64,000 nucleotides of DNA from an uncultured Lachnospiraceae bacterium (GTDB taxonomy: Bacteria > Bacillota > Clostridia > Lachnospirales > Lachnospiraceae): NCBI GenBank assembly GCA_944376125.1, contig CALWBQ010000008.1:1-64000 (forward strand). Direction: 5' to 3'. The notes beneath the pieces were generated by a model. The model worked only from the letters and a program-made list of their open reading frames with translations, was not told the origin of the DNA and did not search any database. Within the stretch, counting starts at the first letter, position 1, and each line of letters starts with the position of its first letter. The position numbers were made by a program, and so were the translations under genes. Shown in pieces: positions 8,348 to 17,680 of this stretch.

Positions 8348-9028
8348 CTAGTCTGTATAGAGGACAAATCGGTTCTTGTGATATTCGATCAGCCCTTCTT
8401 TCTGCATCTTTGACAATTCCCCAGACAGAGCGCTCCGGTCCACATTCAAAAAGTCTGCCATCTGCTGCCGGTTGAAAGGAATTGTGACCTCTGCCTGTCC
8501 CTGCCTCAGAGCCTCCTGAGAGAGGTAGGCCAGAACCCGCTCCCGCAGGGATCTGGGCGTGATCAGACGTATTTTTCTGGTCAGGCCCAGATTTTTTTCC
8601 GCCAGGACGACCGCCAGATTGCGGATCAGGTCACTGTGGAATCTGCAGCTTGCCGGGCAGGTGGTAAGCATTTTCCGCACCTTCAGGAAGAGGATCTCGC
8701 AGTTTCTTTCCGCAATCACATCCACCATCAGCGGCTCCTTCCCGATACAGGCGTAGGTCTCTGCAAACACATCCCCAGGCCCGGCCCGGCCTATGATATT
8801 CCGGTTCCCCCAGATATCATTTTCTTCCATCCTCACACCTCCGGACAGCACCAAGCCGATCTCCTCCACCCTGTCGCCGGCGCGGAACACGGCACCTTCA
8901 CCGGGAATTGTTTTTACATATGCTCCCAGGCAGTCTGCCATCTTCAGAATATCTTCCCTGGAAATCCCCTGAAACAGAGCCGATGTCTGCAAAATATCAA
9001 GTTCCTGTCTTTTTAATTGCTCAGCCAA
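8348..9028 (-). CDS. Crp/Fnr-family transcriptional regulator
   Basis: A 226-residue regulator. Residues about 15-125 form the cyclic-nucleotide-binding beta barrel (LFQGISREDILKMADCLG, then GAVFRAGDRVEEIGLVLSG). The C-terminal domain carries a winged helix-turn-helix with PFNRQQMADFLNVDRSALS as the recognition unit (about 180-205). No N-terminal cysteine cluster is present, so it is not a classical iron-sulfur FNR. The start codon is TTG with GGGGAG six bases upstream; a weak start suits a low-abundance regulator. It is divergent from the amidohydrolase at 9222, and the shared 193-base gap holds promoters for both plus a clean palindrome, so control of that neighbour and of itself is likely. 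The effector is unknown. Confidence 0.9.
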   Translation of the reverse strand: MAEQLKRQELDILQTSALFQGISREDILKMADCLGAYVKTIPGEGAVFRAGDRVEEIGLVLSGGVRMEENDIWGNRNIIGRAGPGDVFAETYACIGKEPLMVDVIAERNCEILFLKVRKMLTTCPASCRFHSDLIRNLAVVLAEKNLGLTRKIRLITPRSLRERVLAYLSQEALRQGQAEVTIPFNRQQMADFLNVDRSALSGELSKMQKEGLIEYHKNRFVLYTD

Positions 9029-9069
9029 TTCTATCTCCCCGTGTCCGTCTCTTGTCAGTATTTTGTTTA

Positions 9070-9098
9070 ACAGTAACCAATAGGCGGTATTCTGTCAA
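9070..9098 (-). promoter_or_regulatory. Candidate promoter of the Crp/Fnr regulator
   Basis: On the minus strand, exact TTGACA (9093-9098) and TACTGT (9070-9075) are separated by 17 bases, about 40 bases from the TTG start. Confidence 0.6.
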
Positions 9099-9128
9099 GT
9101 CCCCATTTCCCCCATCCTGGAAAAATGC

Positions 9129-9167
9129 TATAATGAAAGAAATCCTCGTTCTGCAGCGCCTGCAGAA
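9129..9167 (+). promoter_or_regulatory. Extended -10 element followed by a perfect palindrome
   Basis: TGCTATAAT (9126-9134) is an extended -10 for the downstream amidohydrolase. Fifteen bases on lies TTCTGCAG-CGC-CTGCAGAA (9149-9167), with perfect 8-base arms, in the early transcribed region. This is a good operator candidate for the divergent Crp/Fnr-family protein or another repressor; alternatively it is a small RNA hairpin. Confidence 0.5.
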
Positions 9168-9221
9168 TGGGAACTCTGAATCTTGCTAATAATGAAACAT
9201 GCACAGAAAGGAGAGACTGCT

Positions 9222-10871
9222 ATGGCAAAATGGACTTTATATTACGGCGGCCCCATCATCACAATGGAAGAGCCGCTCTGCGCCGATGCGCTTTTAGTCA
9301 AGGATGGAAGCATCGAGGGTGTCGGCAGCTTCGATGAACTAAAGGGGCGGATTCCATCTCCTCCGGAGACAGATGCCCGGCAGGTGGAGTACAGAGATCT
9401 GAAGGGCTGCACCCTGATGCCCGCCTTTCTGGACCCCCACAGCCATTTTTCTCAGTATGCCAACTCCCTCCTGCAGATTCCCCTGGATGAGATGAAAAGC
9501 ATACCAGAGATTCAAAACAAAATCCGGGAATTTATCCGCGCGAACCGCACTGCACCCGGCCAGTGGCTGATCGCCAAAGGGTATGACCACAATCTGCTTG
9601 CAGAAGGCCGCCACCTGACCTGCTGGGATCTGGATGCGGCAGCGCCCTCCAATCCGCTTTTGGTTCAGCACCGTTCCGGTCATCTCGGTGTCTTTAACAC
9701 CCTCGCCCTTGACGAGCTGGGGGTAACGCCCCAGACCCCCTCCCCGTCAGGAGGTCTCATCGGGGTTCAGGATGGGCATCTGACCGGTTACATGGAAGAG
9801 AATGCCTTTATGGAATATCTGAAAAAAGCCCCTTCCCCCTCCCCCGATGATCTGATAGGAGCTTTTCAGAAGGTCCAAGACCGGTATGCTTCCTACGGAA
9901 TTACTACCATACAGGATGGGATGATCGTAGATCAGATGGCCCCGCTCTATAAAATGCTCCTGGATCATCACCTGCTGAAGCTGGATCTGGTAGGTTATCC
10001 CGGCGCAGAAGGCGGCCTGGAATTTATCAATTCATTTCCCCATTGCATCAAAGCCTACCAAAACCATTTCAAGATCGGCGGGTACAAGATCTTTCTGGAT
10101 GGTTCCCCCCAGGGACGAACTGCCTGGATGCGGGAGCCCTACCTGCCAGACGCCTCCGGTCAGACTGATTACTGCGGCTACGGCACCATGAGCGATGAAG
10201 CCGTCCTCTCCGCCGTCAATCTGGCCGCAGAGCAGGGACTTCAGCTTCTGGCTCACTGCAATGGGGACGGGGCGGCTGAGCAGTATCTCCGCGCCTTTGA
10301 AACTGCTTATAAAGAAAGCGGGGCAGCTTCCCCGAAGGAATTTACTGCTCCGCTTCGCCCGGTTATCATCCATGCCCAGCTCATTGGCACAGACCAGTTA
10401 GAAAAGGCGGCCTGTCTGGGTTTGATACCCTCTTTCTTTATCGCCCATATTTATTACTGGGGAGATACCCATATCCGGAATTTCGGCATAGAAAGGGCAT
10501 CCAGAATCAGCCCGGCCGCCAGCGCAAGGGCACTCAATATCCCCTATACCTTCCACCAGGACAGCCCTGTCATTGAACCCAATATGCTGGAAACCGTCTG
10601 GTGCGCCGTGAACCGCCTTACCCGAAACGGTGTTCTTCTGGGGGAAGGCGAGCGCATTTCCGTCCTGGATGCTTTCAAAGGCATCACCATCCATGCCGCT
10701 TACCAATATTTTGAGGAGAACAGCAAAGGGAGCCTGGCTCCTGGCAAGCTGGCAGACCTGGTGATTCTCGGGGACAATCCCCTGACCGTTTCCCCCGAAT
10801 CCATACGGGACATTCCAGTAATCGAAACCATCAAGGAGGGGGAAACCATCTATCGAAATCCCAAATTCTGA
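9222..10871 (+). CDS. YtcJ-like metal-dependent amidohydrolase
   Basis: A protein of about 549 residues of the amidohydrolase superfamily (Amidohydro_3/YtcJ type), which hydrolyses C-N bonds in a metal-dependent TIM barrel. The metal-binding HxH is in LDPHSHFSQY (near residues 71-73). A further conserved His is in LLAHCNGDG (near 345). The C-terminal HQDSPVIEPNMLETVW block carries the catalytic Asp region, and the end forms the usual small beta domain (GSLAPGKLADLVILGDNPL). The start at 9222 has AAGGAG upstream; an upstream in-frame start at 9183 lies in the leader. The true substrate of most YtcJ proteins is unknown. Transcription is probably set by the divergent Crp/Fnr-family regulator. 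Confidence 0.88.
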   Translation: MAKWTLYYGGPIITMEEPLCADALLVKDGSIEGVGSFDELKGRIPSPPETDARQVEYRDLKGCTLMPAFLDPHSHFSQYANSLLQIPLDEMKSIPEIQNKIREFIRANRTAPGQWLIAKGYDHNLLAEGRHLTCWDLDAAAPSNPLLVQHRSGHLGVFNTLALDELGVTPQTPSPSGGLIGVQDGHLTGYMEENAFMEYLKKAPSPSPDDLIGAFQKVQDRYASYGITTIQDGMIVDQMAPLYKMLLDHHLLKLDLVGYPGAEGGLEFINSFPHCIKAYQNHFKIGGYKIFLDGSPQGRTAWMREPYLPDASGQTDYCGYGTMSDEAVLSAVNLAAEQGLQLLAHCNGDGAAEQYLRAFETAYKESGAASPKEFTAPLRPVIIHAQLIGTDQLEKAACLGLIPSFFIAHIYYWGDTHIRNFGIERASRISPAASARALNIPYTFHQDSPVIEPNMLETVWCAVNRLTRNGVLLGEGERISVLDAFKGITIHAAYQYFEENSKGSLAPGKLADLVILGDNPLTVSPESIRDIPVIETIKEGETIYRNPKF

Positions 10872-10885
10872 TCCGTCAGGCAGGA

Positions 10886-12280
10886 TTATTCCATAAAGAA
10901 CGGATCTTTCAGGGATCTCAAATAGTCCTTTATGATGCCATCCCAGTGTGCAGCCTCCGGATCTCCTTCACGGATCTCTCGGGGCTGCATCTGATACGGA
11001 TCATTTTCATTGTCATAGAGAAGGCGCTTTGCCTCCTGCCCCGGCGTGCAGCCTCGGTCAATAATGTAGGTGTGGCTTTTGGTCCGGATTCCTCTCCATC
11101 CAAACGCCCGCGGATTCAGGCCCAGTTTCCTGTAGGGGGCCACCAGTTCAGGCATGCCTGGCATCATACACAAAAATGTATCCTCCGGCTCACCAGCTTT
11201 CCCTTCTCTATTTTCCTTCTGGCTGTCCAAAATAAAGGAATGAAGGTCTTGTCCCTCCACAGTATCGGGCACCGGGACGCCCAAAAGCTCTAAGACTGTG
11301 GGCATGTGATCCTGACTTGCAAAGAGAACATCTGTCTTTCCGGGGGCTATCCCCGGGCCCCTGAAATACAGCGGGATCCTGATCGATTCTTCGTACCAGA
11401 TATTTTTCCCATAGCGGCCATGGGAGCCCATACAGTCTCCGTGGTCTGCCGACAGGACGACCAGCGTATCTTTCTCTAAACCGCTTTCTGCCAGATACGC
11501 CATCAGCCTTCCAAATTGTTCATCCAGCCCAGTCACAGCCGCAAAGTACTCTCTCTTTTTCTGCTGGAACACAGCATCATGTCTCCATTCTTCCGGCACA
11601 TTGGACCTGTCAGGCAGGGCCTTGTCTCTGTATAAATCTAAATATTTTTCCGGCACCTGATCGTAAGGCGGATGCGGAGGATTCCAGGATAAAAACAGGC
11701 AGAATGGGACTTCCTGCGGCCGGTTTTTCAAATACTCCAAAGCCATATCCGTCTCATATTCCGGCGACCACTGATTCGGTCTTACCATATCCGGCGTATT
11801 CTTCCAATAGTGGGGTGACATATGGCTGTCCATTGCCCCGTAAGAAATCCAAAAGCGAATGTGATGGCGCCGTTCCCCCGGCGGCGTATATGCATCCCAA
11901 TTCTCAGCACCAGAAAGCGGATGGGGATAAAAATTCTCCTCGCTCCCGTCCAAATGCCATTTGCCAATATAGGCTGTATCATAGCCAGCTTTCCACAGCA
12001 CATCTGTGATGGTCACTTCCTGGGGCCGAAGCATCACCACATCATCGAGTCCGGTCTTACAGTTCGTCCACATCCCGCAGCTCTGAGGATATTTCCCCGT
12101 AAGCAGAGCCGCCCGGTGCGGAGAACACAGCGGATATGTGCTGACAGCATTCGTACATGCCATACTCTGAGCGGCAAAGGCGTCCATATTGGGGGTAGAG
12201 ACTGGATCCTCCCCCGCTGCGCCAATAGCCTGCGCTCTCCACTGGTCTGCAAAAATATAGATCAGATTTTTTCGTTCCAT
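10886..12280 (-). CDS. Type I sulfatase, cysteine type
   Basis: A 464-residue arylsulfatase-fold enzyme releasing sulfate from an organic sulfate ester. Cys52 in CSPHR (52-56), followed by AALLTG, is the site converted to formylglycine by the anaerobic maturase. Metal-site residues appear in FADQW (Asp12, Gln13) and SADHGDCMGSHG. The protein has no signal peptide, so it acts in the cytoplasm on imported saccharides. It is the last gene of the operon with the sugar ABC transporter; a terminator hairpin (12293-12327) sits between the binding-protein gene and this start. No maturase gene is in the window. The exact sulfated sugar is unknown. Confidence 0.92.
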   Translation of the reverse strand: MERKNLIYIFADQWRAQAIGAAGEDPVSTPNMDAFAAQSMACTNAVSTYPLCSPHRAALLTGKYPQSCGMWTNCKTGLDDVVMLRPQEVTITDVLWKAGYDTAYIGKWHLDGSEENFYPHPLSGAENWDAYTPPGERRHHIRFWISYGAMDSHMSPHYWKNTPDMVRPNQWSPEYETDMALEYLKNRPQEVPFCLFLSWNPPHPPYDQVPEKYLDLYRDKALPDRSNVPEEWRHDAVFQQKKREYFAAVTGLDEQFGRLMAYLAESGLEKDTLVVLSADHGDCMGSHGRYGKNIWYEESIRIPLYFRGPGIAPGKTDVLFASQDHMPTVLELLGVPVPDTVEGQDLHSFILDSQKENREGKAGEPEDTFLCMMPGMPELVAPYRKLGLNPRAFGWRGIRTKSHTYIIDRGCTPGQEAKRLLYDNENDPYQMQPREIREGDPEAAHWDGIIKDYLRSLKDPFFME

Positions 12281-12292
12281 GCCATTCTCCTT

Positions 12293-12327
12293 AAAAAGCC
12301 GGCAGATCCCCGAGAGAACCTGCCGGC
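12293..12327 (-). terminator. Internal terminator between binding protein and sulfatase genes
   Basis: On the minus strand, GCCGGCAG (arm 12320-12327) pairs perfectly with CTGCCGGC (12298-12305) and is followed by TTTTTAAGG. The U tract runs straight into the ribosome binding site of the sulfatase gene. Partial termination here would keep the binding protein abundant and the sulfatase low. Confidence 0.75.
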
Positions 12328-12335
12328 CATCCTCA

Positions 12336-13979
12336 TTATTTAGAAGTGCTCATTTTTGAATTGTTTAAATAGGTCTCATAGGCCTCCTGATTAATCTCCA
12401 GAGCCCTATCGATTCCTCTGGCCTTCAGTTCCTCTACAAACTCATCGTATTCTGCCTCAAAATCAGCAACACCCAGAACCCATGACTGGAACTTTTCTTC
12501 TACATAAGGCTGGATGCTGGCCATCAGGTTCTGATACTCAGTAGTCACCTCTGCCGTGTACTTCAGCTCCAGCTCTCCATCTGCATAGGGAGGCATATCT
12601 TCCCCGAACCACTCTGGATGGGAATCGTACAATTCACTGGCCTCTCTTCCGATGTCGGTCATAGTTGCTTTTTCGTAATCTCCATCCTGGCACATTCCAA
12701 TGCGGTACTGAGCTCCGATAGAACGGAGATAGCCGATCGGAGTCAATTCAGACTGAAGGACTTTGTCGGTAAAATGTTTGGTTCCATCAGCATCCTTGGT
12801 ATAGGTATCGCCTTCGATTCCCCAGTTGATGAGCTCATCGCCTTCTTCTGTGAAGAAATAGTCCATAAACTTAATAACTGTGACAGGATCCTCACACTGA
12901 GAAGAGATTCCCCATCCGGCGCCAGGATAACGGCTTACCCTCTCTTTTACCACACCGTGCTGGTCTGCAGGCGGTGCAAACGGTACCATCTCAAATCCTG
13001 GGATTGATTCGGCCAGAGATGTATTGTAGTTTCCTGCGCTGACCCAGTCATGAGTGCAGCCTCCCAGATTTCCGCTGAGAAGAGTATCTCGGCCAGAGGC
13101 TCCTCTTGTGAAGATCTCCGGGTCAATAATTCCCTCTGCATACCACTGAATCATTCCTCGCACGCCATCCTTGAAGTTTTCTTCCAGCGGCTCAAAGGTC
13201 ATTTTCCCGTCTCTGGGGTAGAAGGTCGTGCTGGTATCCCACAGATACAGATATTCTTCCGGCATTTTCCAGCCCGCTCTGTCAAACAGCGGGATCTCAT
13301 CCTGCAGCCCATTTCCGTTGGGATCCTGGGTTCTGAAAGCATACAGGACATCGTGCAGTTCATCTACCGTGGTTGGTATCTCCAATCCCAGCTTGTCCAG
13401 CCAGTCTTTGCGGATCCACCAGTATTCAGCCGAGAGCAGCTCCTGGTTTTTGGGAATATAATAAATATTTCCATCCAGCGATGTTGCTGCCTGGAGAAAT
13501 CTGGGATCGTCCTCCATGGCCTGCTTGATATGGGGCGCATACTGGTCAATCAGGTCGTTCAGCGGGATCAGGCCCCCGTCCTGGCCCAATTTTTCCATCT
13601 CAGTGGTGTCTACATATCCGATGATATCTGCCAGCTGGCCAGAACTCAGCATTAGATTAAAGGCTTCTTCCTCGTTGGAATTTGTCAGGGAGATCGTTCC
13701 CTTTAAGCTGATATTGGTCCTCTTGGCTATCTCCTGCCATACCTGCCAGGAAGAATCAAAGGGCATATTGTTAAAATTCAGAAAGATTGTAAACTCTTTC
13801 GGCTCTGCACTGATCAGGCTTCCCTCCAATTCTTCCTGAGCTGCCTCTGTGCCCTCTGTCCCGGCTTCTGTCTGACCTGCAGCGGGCTGTGATGTCTCAG
13901 CCTTCTGAGACCCTGCACTTGAACACCCTGCAAGCAGGCATGCCGCTGTCAATAAAACTGCTGCTGTTTTCTTTTTCAT
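12336..13979 (-). CDS. Sugar ABC transporter substrate-binding lipoprotein (LplA-like)
   Basis: A lipoprotein of about 547 residues that captures an oligosaccharide outside the cell. The signal peptide ends in the lipobox LLAGC (Cys19), followed by a Ser/Gly/Glu/Thr-rich linker (to about residue 60) and a large binding fold of the LplA/YtcQ class, with the aromatic WWIRKDWLDKLGL segment. The start at 13979 is supported by AAAGGAGAAGG directly upstream; an in-frame start at 13997 has no such site. The two permeases lie just upstream in the same operon, with a gap of about 40 bases. The flanking sulfatases suggest a sulfated glycan fragment as substrate, which is inference. Confidence 0.9.
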   Translation of the reverse strand: MKKKTAAVLLTAACLLAGCSSAGSQKAETSQPAAGQTEAGTEGTEAAQEELEGSLISAEPKEFTIFLNFNNMPFDSSWQVWQEIAKRTNISLKGTISLTNSNEEEAFNLMLSSGQLADIIGYVDTTEMEKLGQDGGLIPLNDLIDQYAPHIKQAMEDDPRFLQAATSLDGNIYYIPKNQELLSAEYWWIRKDWLDKLGLEIPTTVDELHDVLYAFRTQDPNGNGLQDEIPLFDRAGWKMPEEYLYLWDTSTTFYPRDGKMTFEPLEENFKDGVRGMIQWYAEGIIDPEIFTRGASGRDTLLSGNLGGCTHDWVSAGNYNTSLAESIPGFEMVPFAPPADQHGVVKERVSRYPGAGWGISSQCEDPVTVIKFMDYFFTEEGDELINWGIEGDTYTKDADGTKHFTDKVLQSELTPIGYLRSIGAQYRIGMCQDGDYEKATMTDIGREASELYDSHPEWFGEDMPPYADGELELKYTAEVTTEYQNLMASIQPYVEEKFQSWVLGVADFEAEYDEFVEELKARGIDRALEINQEAYETYLNNSKMSTSK

Positions 13980-14019
13980 CTTCCTTCTCCTTTTCATTCT
14001 GTTTATATGCCATCTTTTC

Positions 14020-14916
14020 TTATCCCTTGACGCCGCCTACGGTAAGTCCCGTCTTAAAATACTTCTGTACAAACGGGAATACCACCAGCATCGGTATGAT
14101 TGCTATGATAATCATTGCATAGATAATGGTGGTCGGCGAGCTGAGGGAATCAGGCGTTACCAGTGCTGCGTCTGCCGCGTTGGCCACCCTGTCTACAATC
14201 ATCTTCTTTAGATGAACCTGAAGAGGCACCTTCGTCTCATCATTGAGAAGCTGCATAGGCCAAAAATATCCGTTCCAACGATTTACCGCATAAAACAATC
14301 CCACGGTTGCCAGCGCCGGCTTGGAAAGCGGCAGATAGATCTTAAAAAATATAGTAAAATGGTCTGCACCATCTATAAATGCAGCTTCTTCCAGCTCGTA
14401 GGGAACCTGCTCAAAAAAGCTCTTCATAATGATCAGATTATACGTATTGACTGCAAATCCCAGGATGATGGCTGTTCTGGTATCCAAAAGCCCAAAATCT
14501 CTAAAATTCAGGTATGTAGGGATAATCCCTGCATTAAACCACATAGTAAAAATCGTAAGCAGGGTAAAAAACTTTCTAAATACCAGCTTCTTTTTCGACA
14601 AGGCGTAGGCCATTGTCGTCGTAAAAGCCATGTTGACGGCCACGCCGGCTACCGTGTAAAAAATCGTATTGGCGTAGGCCAGCCAGATACCCGGCTTCGC
14701 TGCCGCCTGCCGGTAGCTCTCCAAAGTGAACCCCTTGACCGTAAACATAACCGATCCATTCTCCACGTAGAGAGGGCGGCTGAATGATGCGATCAAGACA
14801 TAAAAGATCGGATATAGAGCCACAATGGAAATCAGGATTCCCAGGACGGCCATCCCTCCATTAAAAATCCGCTCGCCGGTTCCTATAACCCGGCCCTGTT
14901 CCTTTTTTCTCTTCAT
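14020..14916 (-). CDS. Sugar ABC transporter permease (LplC/YtcP-like)
   Basis: A 298-residue integral membrane protein with six predicted helices. The EAA loop (EEAAFIDGADHFTIFFKIYL) sits in the C-terminal half, and the protein ends with the VVFPFVQKYFKTGLTVGGVKG tail typical of the YtcP/LplC class. GGAGGGGG precedes the ATG. It pairs with the permease at 14927 and the lipoprotein at 12336. No ATPase is encoded nearby; transporters of this class commonly borrow a shared MsmK-type ATPase. Confidence 0.93.
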   Translation of the reverse strand: MKRKKEQGRVIGTGERIFNGGMAVLGILISIVALYPIFYVLIASFSRPLYVENGSVMFTVKGFTLESYRQAAAKPGIWLAYANTIFYTVAGVAVNMAFTTTMAYALSKKKLVFRKFFTLLTIFTMWFNAGIIPTYLNFRDFGLLDTRTAIILGFAVNTYNLIIMKSFFEQVPYELEEAAFIDGADHFTIFFKIYLPLSKPALATVGLFYAVNRWNGYFWPMQLLNDETKVPLQVHLKKMIVDRVANAADAALVTPDSLSSPTTIIYAMIIIAIIPMLVVFPFVQKYFKTGLTVGGVKG

Positions 14917-14926
14917 GTCCCCCTCC

Positions 14927-15877
14927 TTACCACAGTGCAGTGTCTGTCAGTTTCCGGCTGATCCAGTTCGACAGTGTCACCAAAACCAGGGCGATCACCG
15001 CTTCAAACATTCCCACTGCTGTCGCCAGGCCGTAATTTCCATTTTCAAAGCCCAGGCGGTAGGAGTAGGTAGCAATGACATCTGCTGTCGCGTAAGTAGA
15101 AGGCTGGTACAGCAGCAGGATCGCCTCGTACCCGACCTTTACCATTTTGCCTACATTCAAAACGAACATGGTAACTACCGTCGGCATAATAGCCGGGATC
15201 GTAATGTGACGTATTTTCTGAAATCTTCCGGCGCCATCCACGGTAGCCGCCTCGTAAAGCTGCGGGTCAATCCCCATAATAGCAGCAATAAAAACCAGTG
15301 CATTAAACCCTGCATTCTGCCACAGAGTCATTCCTGTATAAATTCCCCGGAAATACTGGGGCTGTACCATAAAATAGACAGGCTCAAATCCCAGCTTAGT
15401 CAGGATCAGATTAATAATTCCTGTGCTGGGCGAAAGGAAGTTGACTACCATACCGCAGACTACCACTACCGATATGAAATGCGGAAGCAGCGTCGCCGTC
15501 TGGGTCAGCTTGCTGATCGCCTTATTCTTCATTTCTGTTACGCAGATTGCCAGCAGGATCGGAACTGGAAAGCATACTACAATCTGCCAGAAGGAAATCA
15601 TCAGAGTATTTTTAAAAACTCTGAGAAAATCCCGTCCAGTAAGAAAATCCACAAAATTTTTCATACCCACAAATGTGCTCCCGTCAAATCCCCGGAAGAT
15701 ATTATAGTCATAAAATGCTATCCTCAGACCAGCCATTGGCCGATAGGCAAATGCCAGGAACCACAGCAGACCCGGAAGCAAGAGAAGATATAGCTGATAA
15801 TTCTTTCCCATGCTTTTGATACCGCTCTTTATGGTATGCCCTTTTTTCTCTCCTTCCGGTTTCCCCAATTTTTGCAT
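14927..15877 (-). CDS. Sugar ABC transporter permease (LplB/YteP-like)
   Basis: A membrane subunit of about 316 residues. It opens with a basic cytoplasmic stretch, then six helices beginning LYLLLLPGLLWFLAFAYRPM, and carries the EAA loop YEAATVDGAGRFQKIRHITI. The start at 15877 is chosen because AAGGAGG lies 9 bases upstream; in-frame codons up to 16027 encode a basic, non-conserved-looking extension. It is the first gene of the four-gene operon with the second permease, the binding protein and sulfatase 1, and is divergent from sulfatase 2. Confidence 0.92.
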   Translation of the reverse strand: MQKLGKPEGEKKGHTIKSGIKSMGKNYQLYLLLLPGLLWFLAFAYRPMAGLRIAFYDYNIFRGFDGSTFVGMKNFVDFLTGRDFLRVFKNTLMISFWQIVVCFPVPILLAICVTEMKNKAISKLTQTATLLPHFISVVVVCGMVVNFLSPSTGIINLILTKLGFEPVYFMVQPQYFRGIYTGMTLWQNAGFNALVFIAAIMGIDPQLYEAATVDGAGRFQKIRHITIPAIMPTVVTMFVLNVGKMVKVGYEAILLLYQPSTYATADVIATYSYRLGFENGNYGLATAVGMFEAVIALVLVTLSNWISRKLTDTALW

Positions 15878-16141
15878 CAGGGCATTCCTCCTTTTCTTCA
15901 TTTTCTTCGTTGTGTTTCGGCTGATGGCGCGCCCATCGTTTGTGTCTATAACTGTAAAACAAATTTTCTGTCTGGTAAATCTCCGGTTTTCAAAAAAGCC
16001 CCATATTGCCCGATTGTTTATCACCATTTTTCAAATGTGTCATCAAAGGGCAAAGTCCTATTGATTTTTTATATACTTTATACTATATTTTTAGAAAAGT
16101 TTATACAAATCACCAATTATTTTACGTAAAGGAGCCGTCAT

Positions 16142-17650
16142 ATGGACCAAACAAACTTTCTGTTGATTCTCTGCGATCAGCTCTCTGCCTCTGCACTCAG
16201 CTTTTATGGCAATCCCTATTCCCGCACACCTAACCTGGACCGTCTGGCAGAAAGATCTGCAATTTTTGAATATGCCTATACTCCCTGTCCCCTCTGCCAG
16301 CCGGCAAGGGCATCTTTTTGGACTTCCCGTTATCCCCATGAGACAGGAGTTCGCACTAACCTTCCGCTTCAGCAGATCCCTGTGCTGAAGGGCCAGCCCC
16401 TGACGGGAGAACCGGAGACCATGACATCTCTCCCGGAAGCCATCCCAACCATGGGACAGCTCTTCTCACAGGCCGGATATCGGTGCGTGCATTTTGGCAA
16501 GACCCATGACTACGGCTCCCTGAAGGGGTTCCAGGTTATCCCCTCAGAGGAAATTAAAATTCCCCGTGACAATCCTTCCATCAATTTCGATTACGAAACC
16601 TTTCTCGATATTGACACAACGCAAAAGGCCGTTCAATGGCTGTCCACAGAAGCGGATTCCTGTGACCGTCCATTTTTGGCTGTGGCTGACCTGCAGAATC
16701 CCCACAATATCTGCTCTTACATTGGAGAAATGCGGGATGGCTGCCATCCGGAGAGCTTTTCTTTAGAGCGGGAACTCCCGCCGCTGCCGGAAAATTTTGA
16801 ATTTGACGATATCCAGAACCGGCCTCCCTTTATCCAGTACCTCTGCTGCGCCCACAGGCGGCTGCGCCACGCCTCCCACTGGACACCTGCCGATTACCAG
16901 TATTACCTGTATGCCTACTACACTTACTTATCCATAGTAGACCGGCAGATCGGAGAAATTCTTACCGCTCTGGAGTCCAGCAAACATGCCGGAAATACGG
17001 CAGTGATCTTTTTTGCAGATCATGGGGAAGGAATGGCTGCTCACAGAATGGTGACAAAATACGGCGTCTTTTACGAAGAAAGCAACCGCGTTCCCTTCCT
17101 GGCCAGCGGTCCCGGCATCATCGCCGGGCGGCGGATTCAGGGCGTTGCCTCTCTTCTGGATCTGCTGCCGACGATGCTGGACTATGCTTCCCTTCCCGTT
17201 CCGGAATCCCTGGCTGGCCGGAGTCTGGCCGGCGCCCTCAGCGGCGCTTCTGATAACACCGGCAATCCTTATGCGGCTGCCGAATGGCATGATGAATTTA
17301 AAGATTATACGGTGCCGGGGCGTATGATCTGCGACGAAAATTACAAATACATCTGCTATCTGGAACCAGACAGCGAAGAACTGTTCGACCTGAAAGCAGA
17401 CCGGCTGGAAAAGAAAAATCTTGCCCGGCTTCCGGAATATTCTCCGATCTTGGAAACCTACCGAAAAAAACTGGCCAGCCATCTCGCCGGCACGCATGAC
17501 GATTTTCTGCACCTTGCCGTATCGGATACCTCCGCATACCGCCATCATCCCCTGGGCTACCAGAACCATCAGGGGCTCAGCGCTGTTGAAGTCTATGCCA
17601 TGAGCACAAAGGCAAAGTCTCAGGCACAGGCACAAGACTCTCCGGCCTGA
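16142..17650 (+). CDS. Second type I sulfatase, cysteine type
   Basis: A 502-residue sulfatase with Cys52 in CQPAR (52-56), the same residue position as in sulfatase 1, and metal-site residues in LCDQL (Asp12, Gln13) and FFADHGEGMAAHR. The segment after CQPAR reads ASFWTSRYP instead of the usual LLTG-like turn, marking a separate subfamily. There is no signal peptide. AAAGGAG precedes the ATG. It is co-directional with the membrane AraC sensor (30-base gap) and divergent from the sugar transporter operon, so both arms probably respond to the same inducer. A maturase encoded elsewhere would be needed. Substrate unknown. Confidence 0.9.
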   Translation: MDQTNFLLILCDQLSASALSFYGNPYSRTPNLDRLAERSAIFEYAYTPCPLCQPARASFWTSRYPHETGVRTNLPLQQIPVLKGQPLTGEPETMTSLPEAIPTMGQLFSQAGYRCVHFGKTHDYGSLKGFQVIPSEEIKIPRDNPSINFDYETFLDIDTTQKAVQWLSTEADSCDRPFLAVADLQNPHNICSYIGEMRDGCHPESFSLERELPPLPENFEFDDIQNRPPFIQYLCCAHRRLRHASHWTPADYQYYLYAYYTYLSIVDRQIGEILTALESSKHAGNTAVIFFADHGEGMAAHRMVTKYGVFYEESNRVPFLASGPGIIAGRRIQGVASLLDLLPTMLDYASLPVPESLAGRSLAGALSGASDNTGNPYAAAEWHDEFKDYTVPGRMICDENYKYICYLEPDSEELFDLKADRLEKKNLARLPEYSPILETYRKKLASHLAGTHDDFLHLAVSDTSAYRHHPLGYQNHQGLSAVEVYAMSTKAKSQAQAQDSPA

Positions 17651-17680
17651 TCCCGCCATCTTAAAAAAGGACTGATCTAT

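Noticed and set aside
15878..16141. Search for promoters between the sugar transporter operon and sulfatase 2
   Set aside because: The 264-base gap is AT-rich with several TATA-like sequences, but none has a well-spaced -35 partner; activator-dependent promoters are likely, so no specific site is listed.
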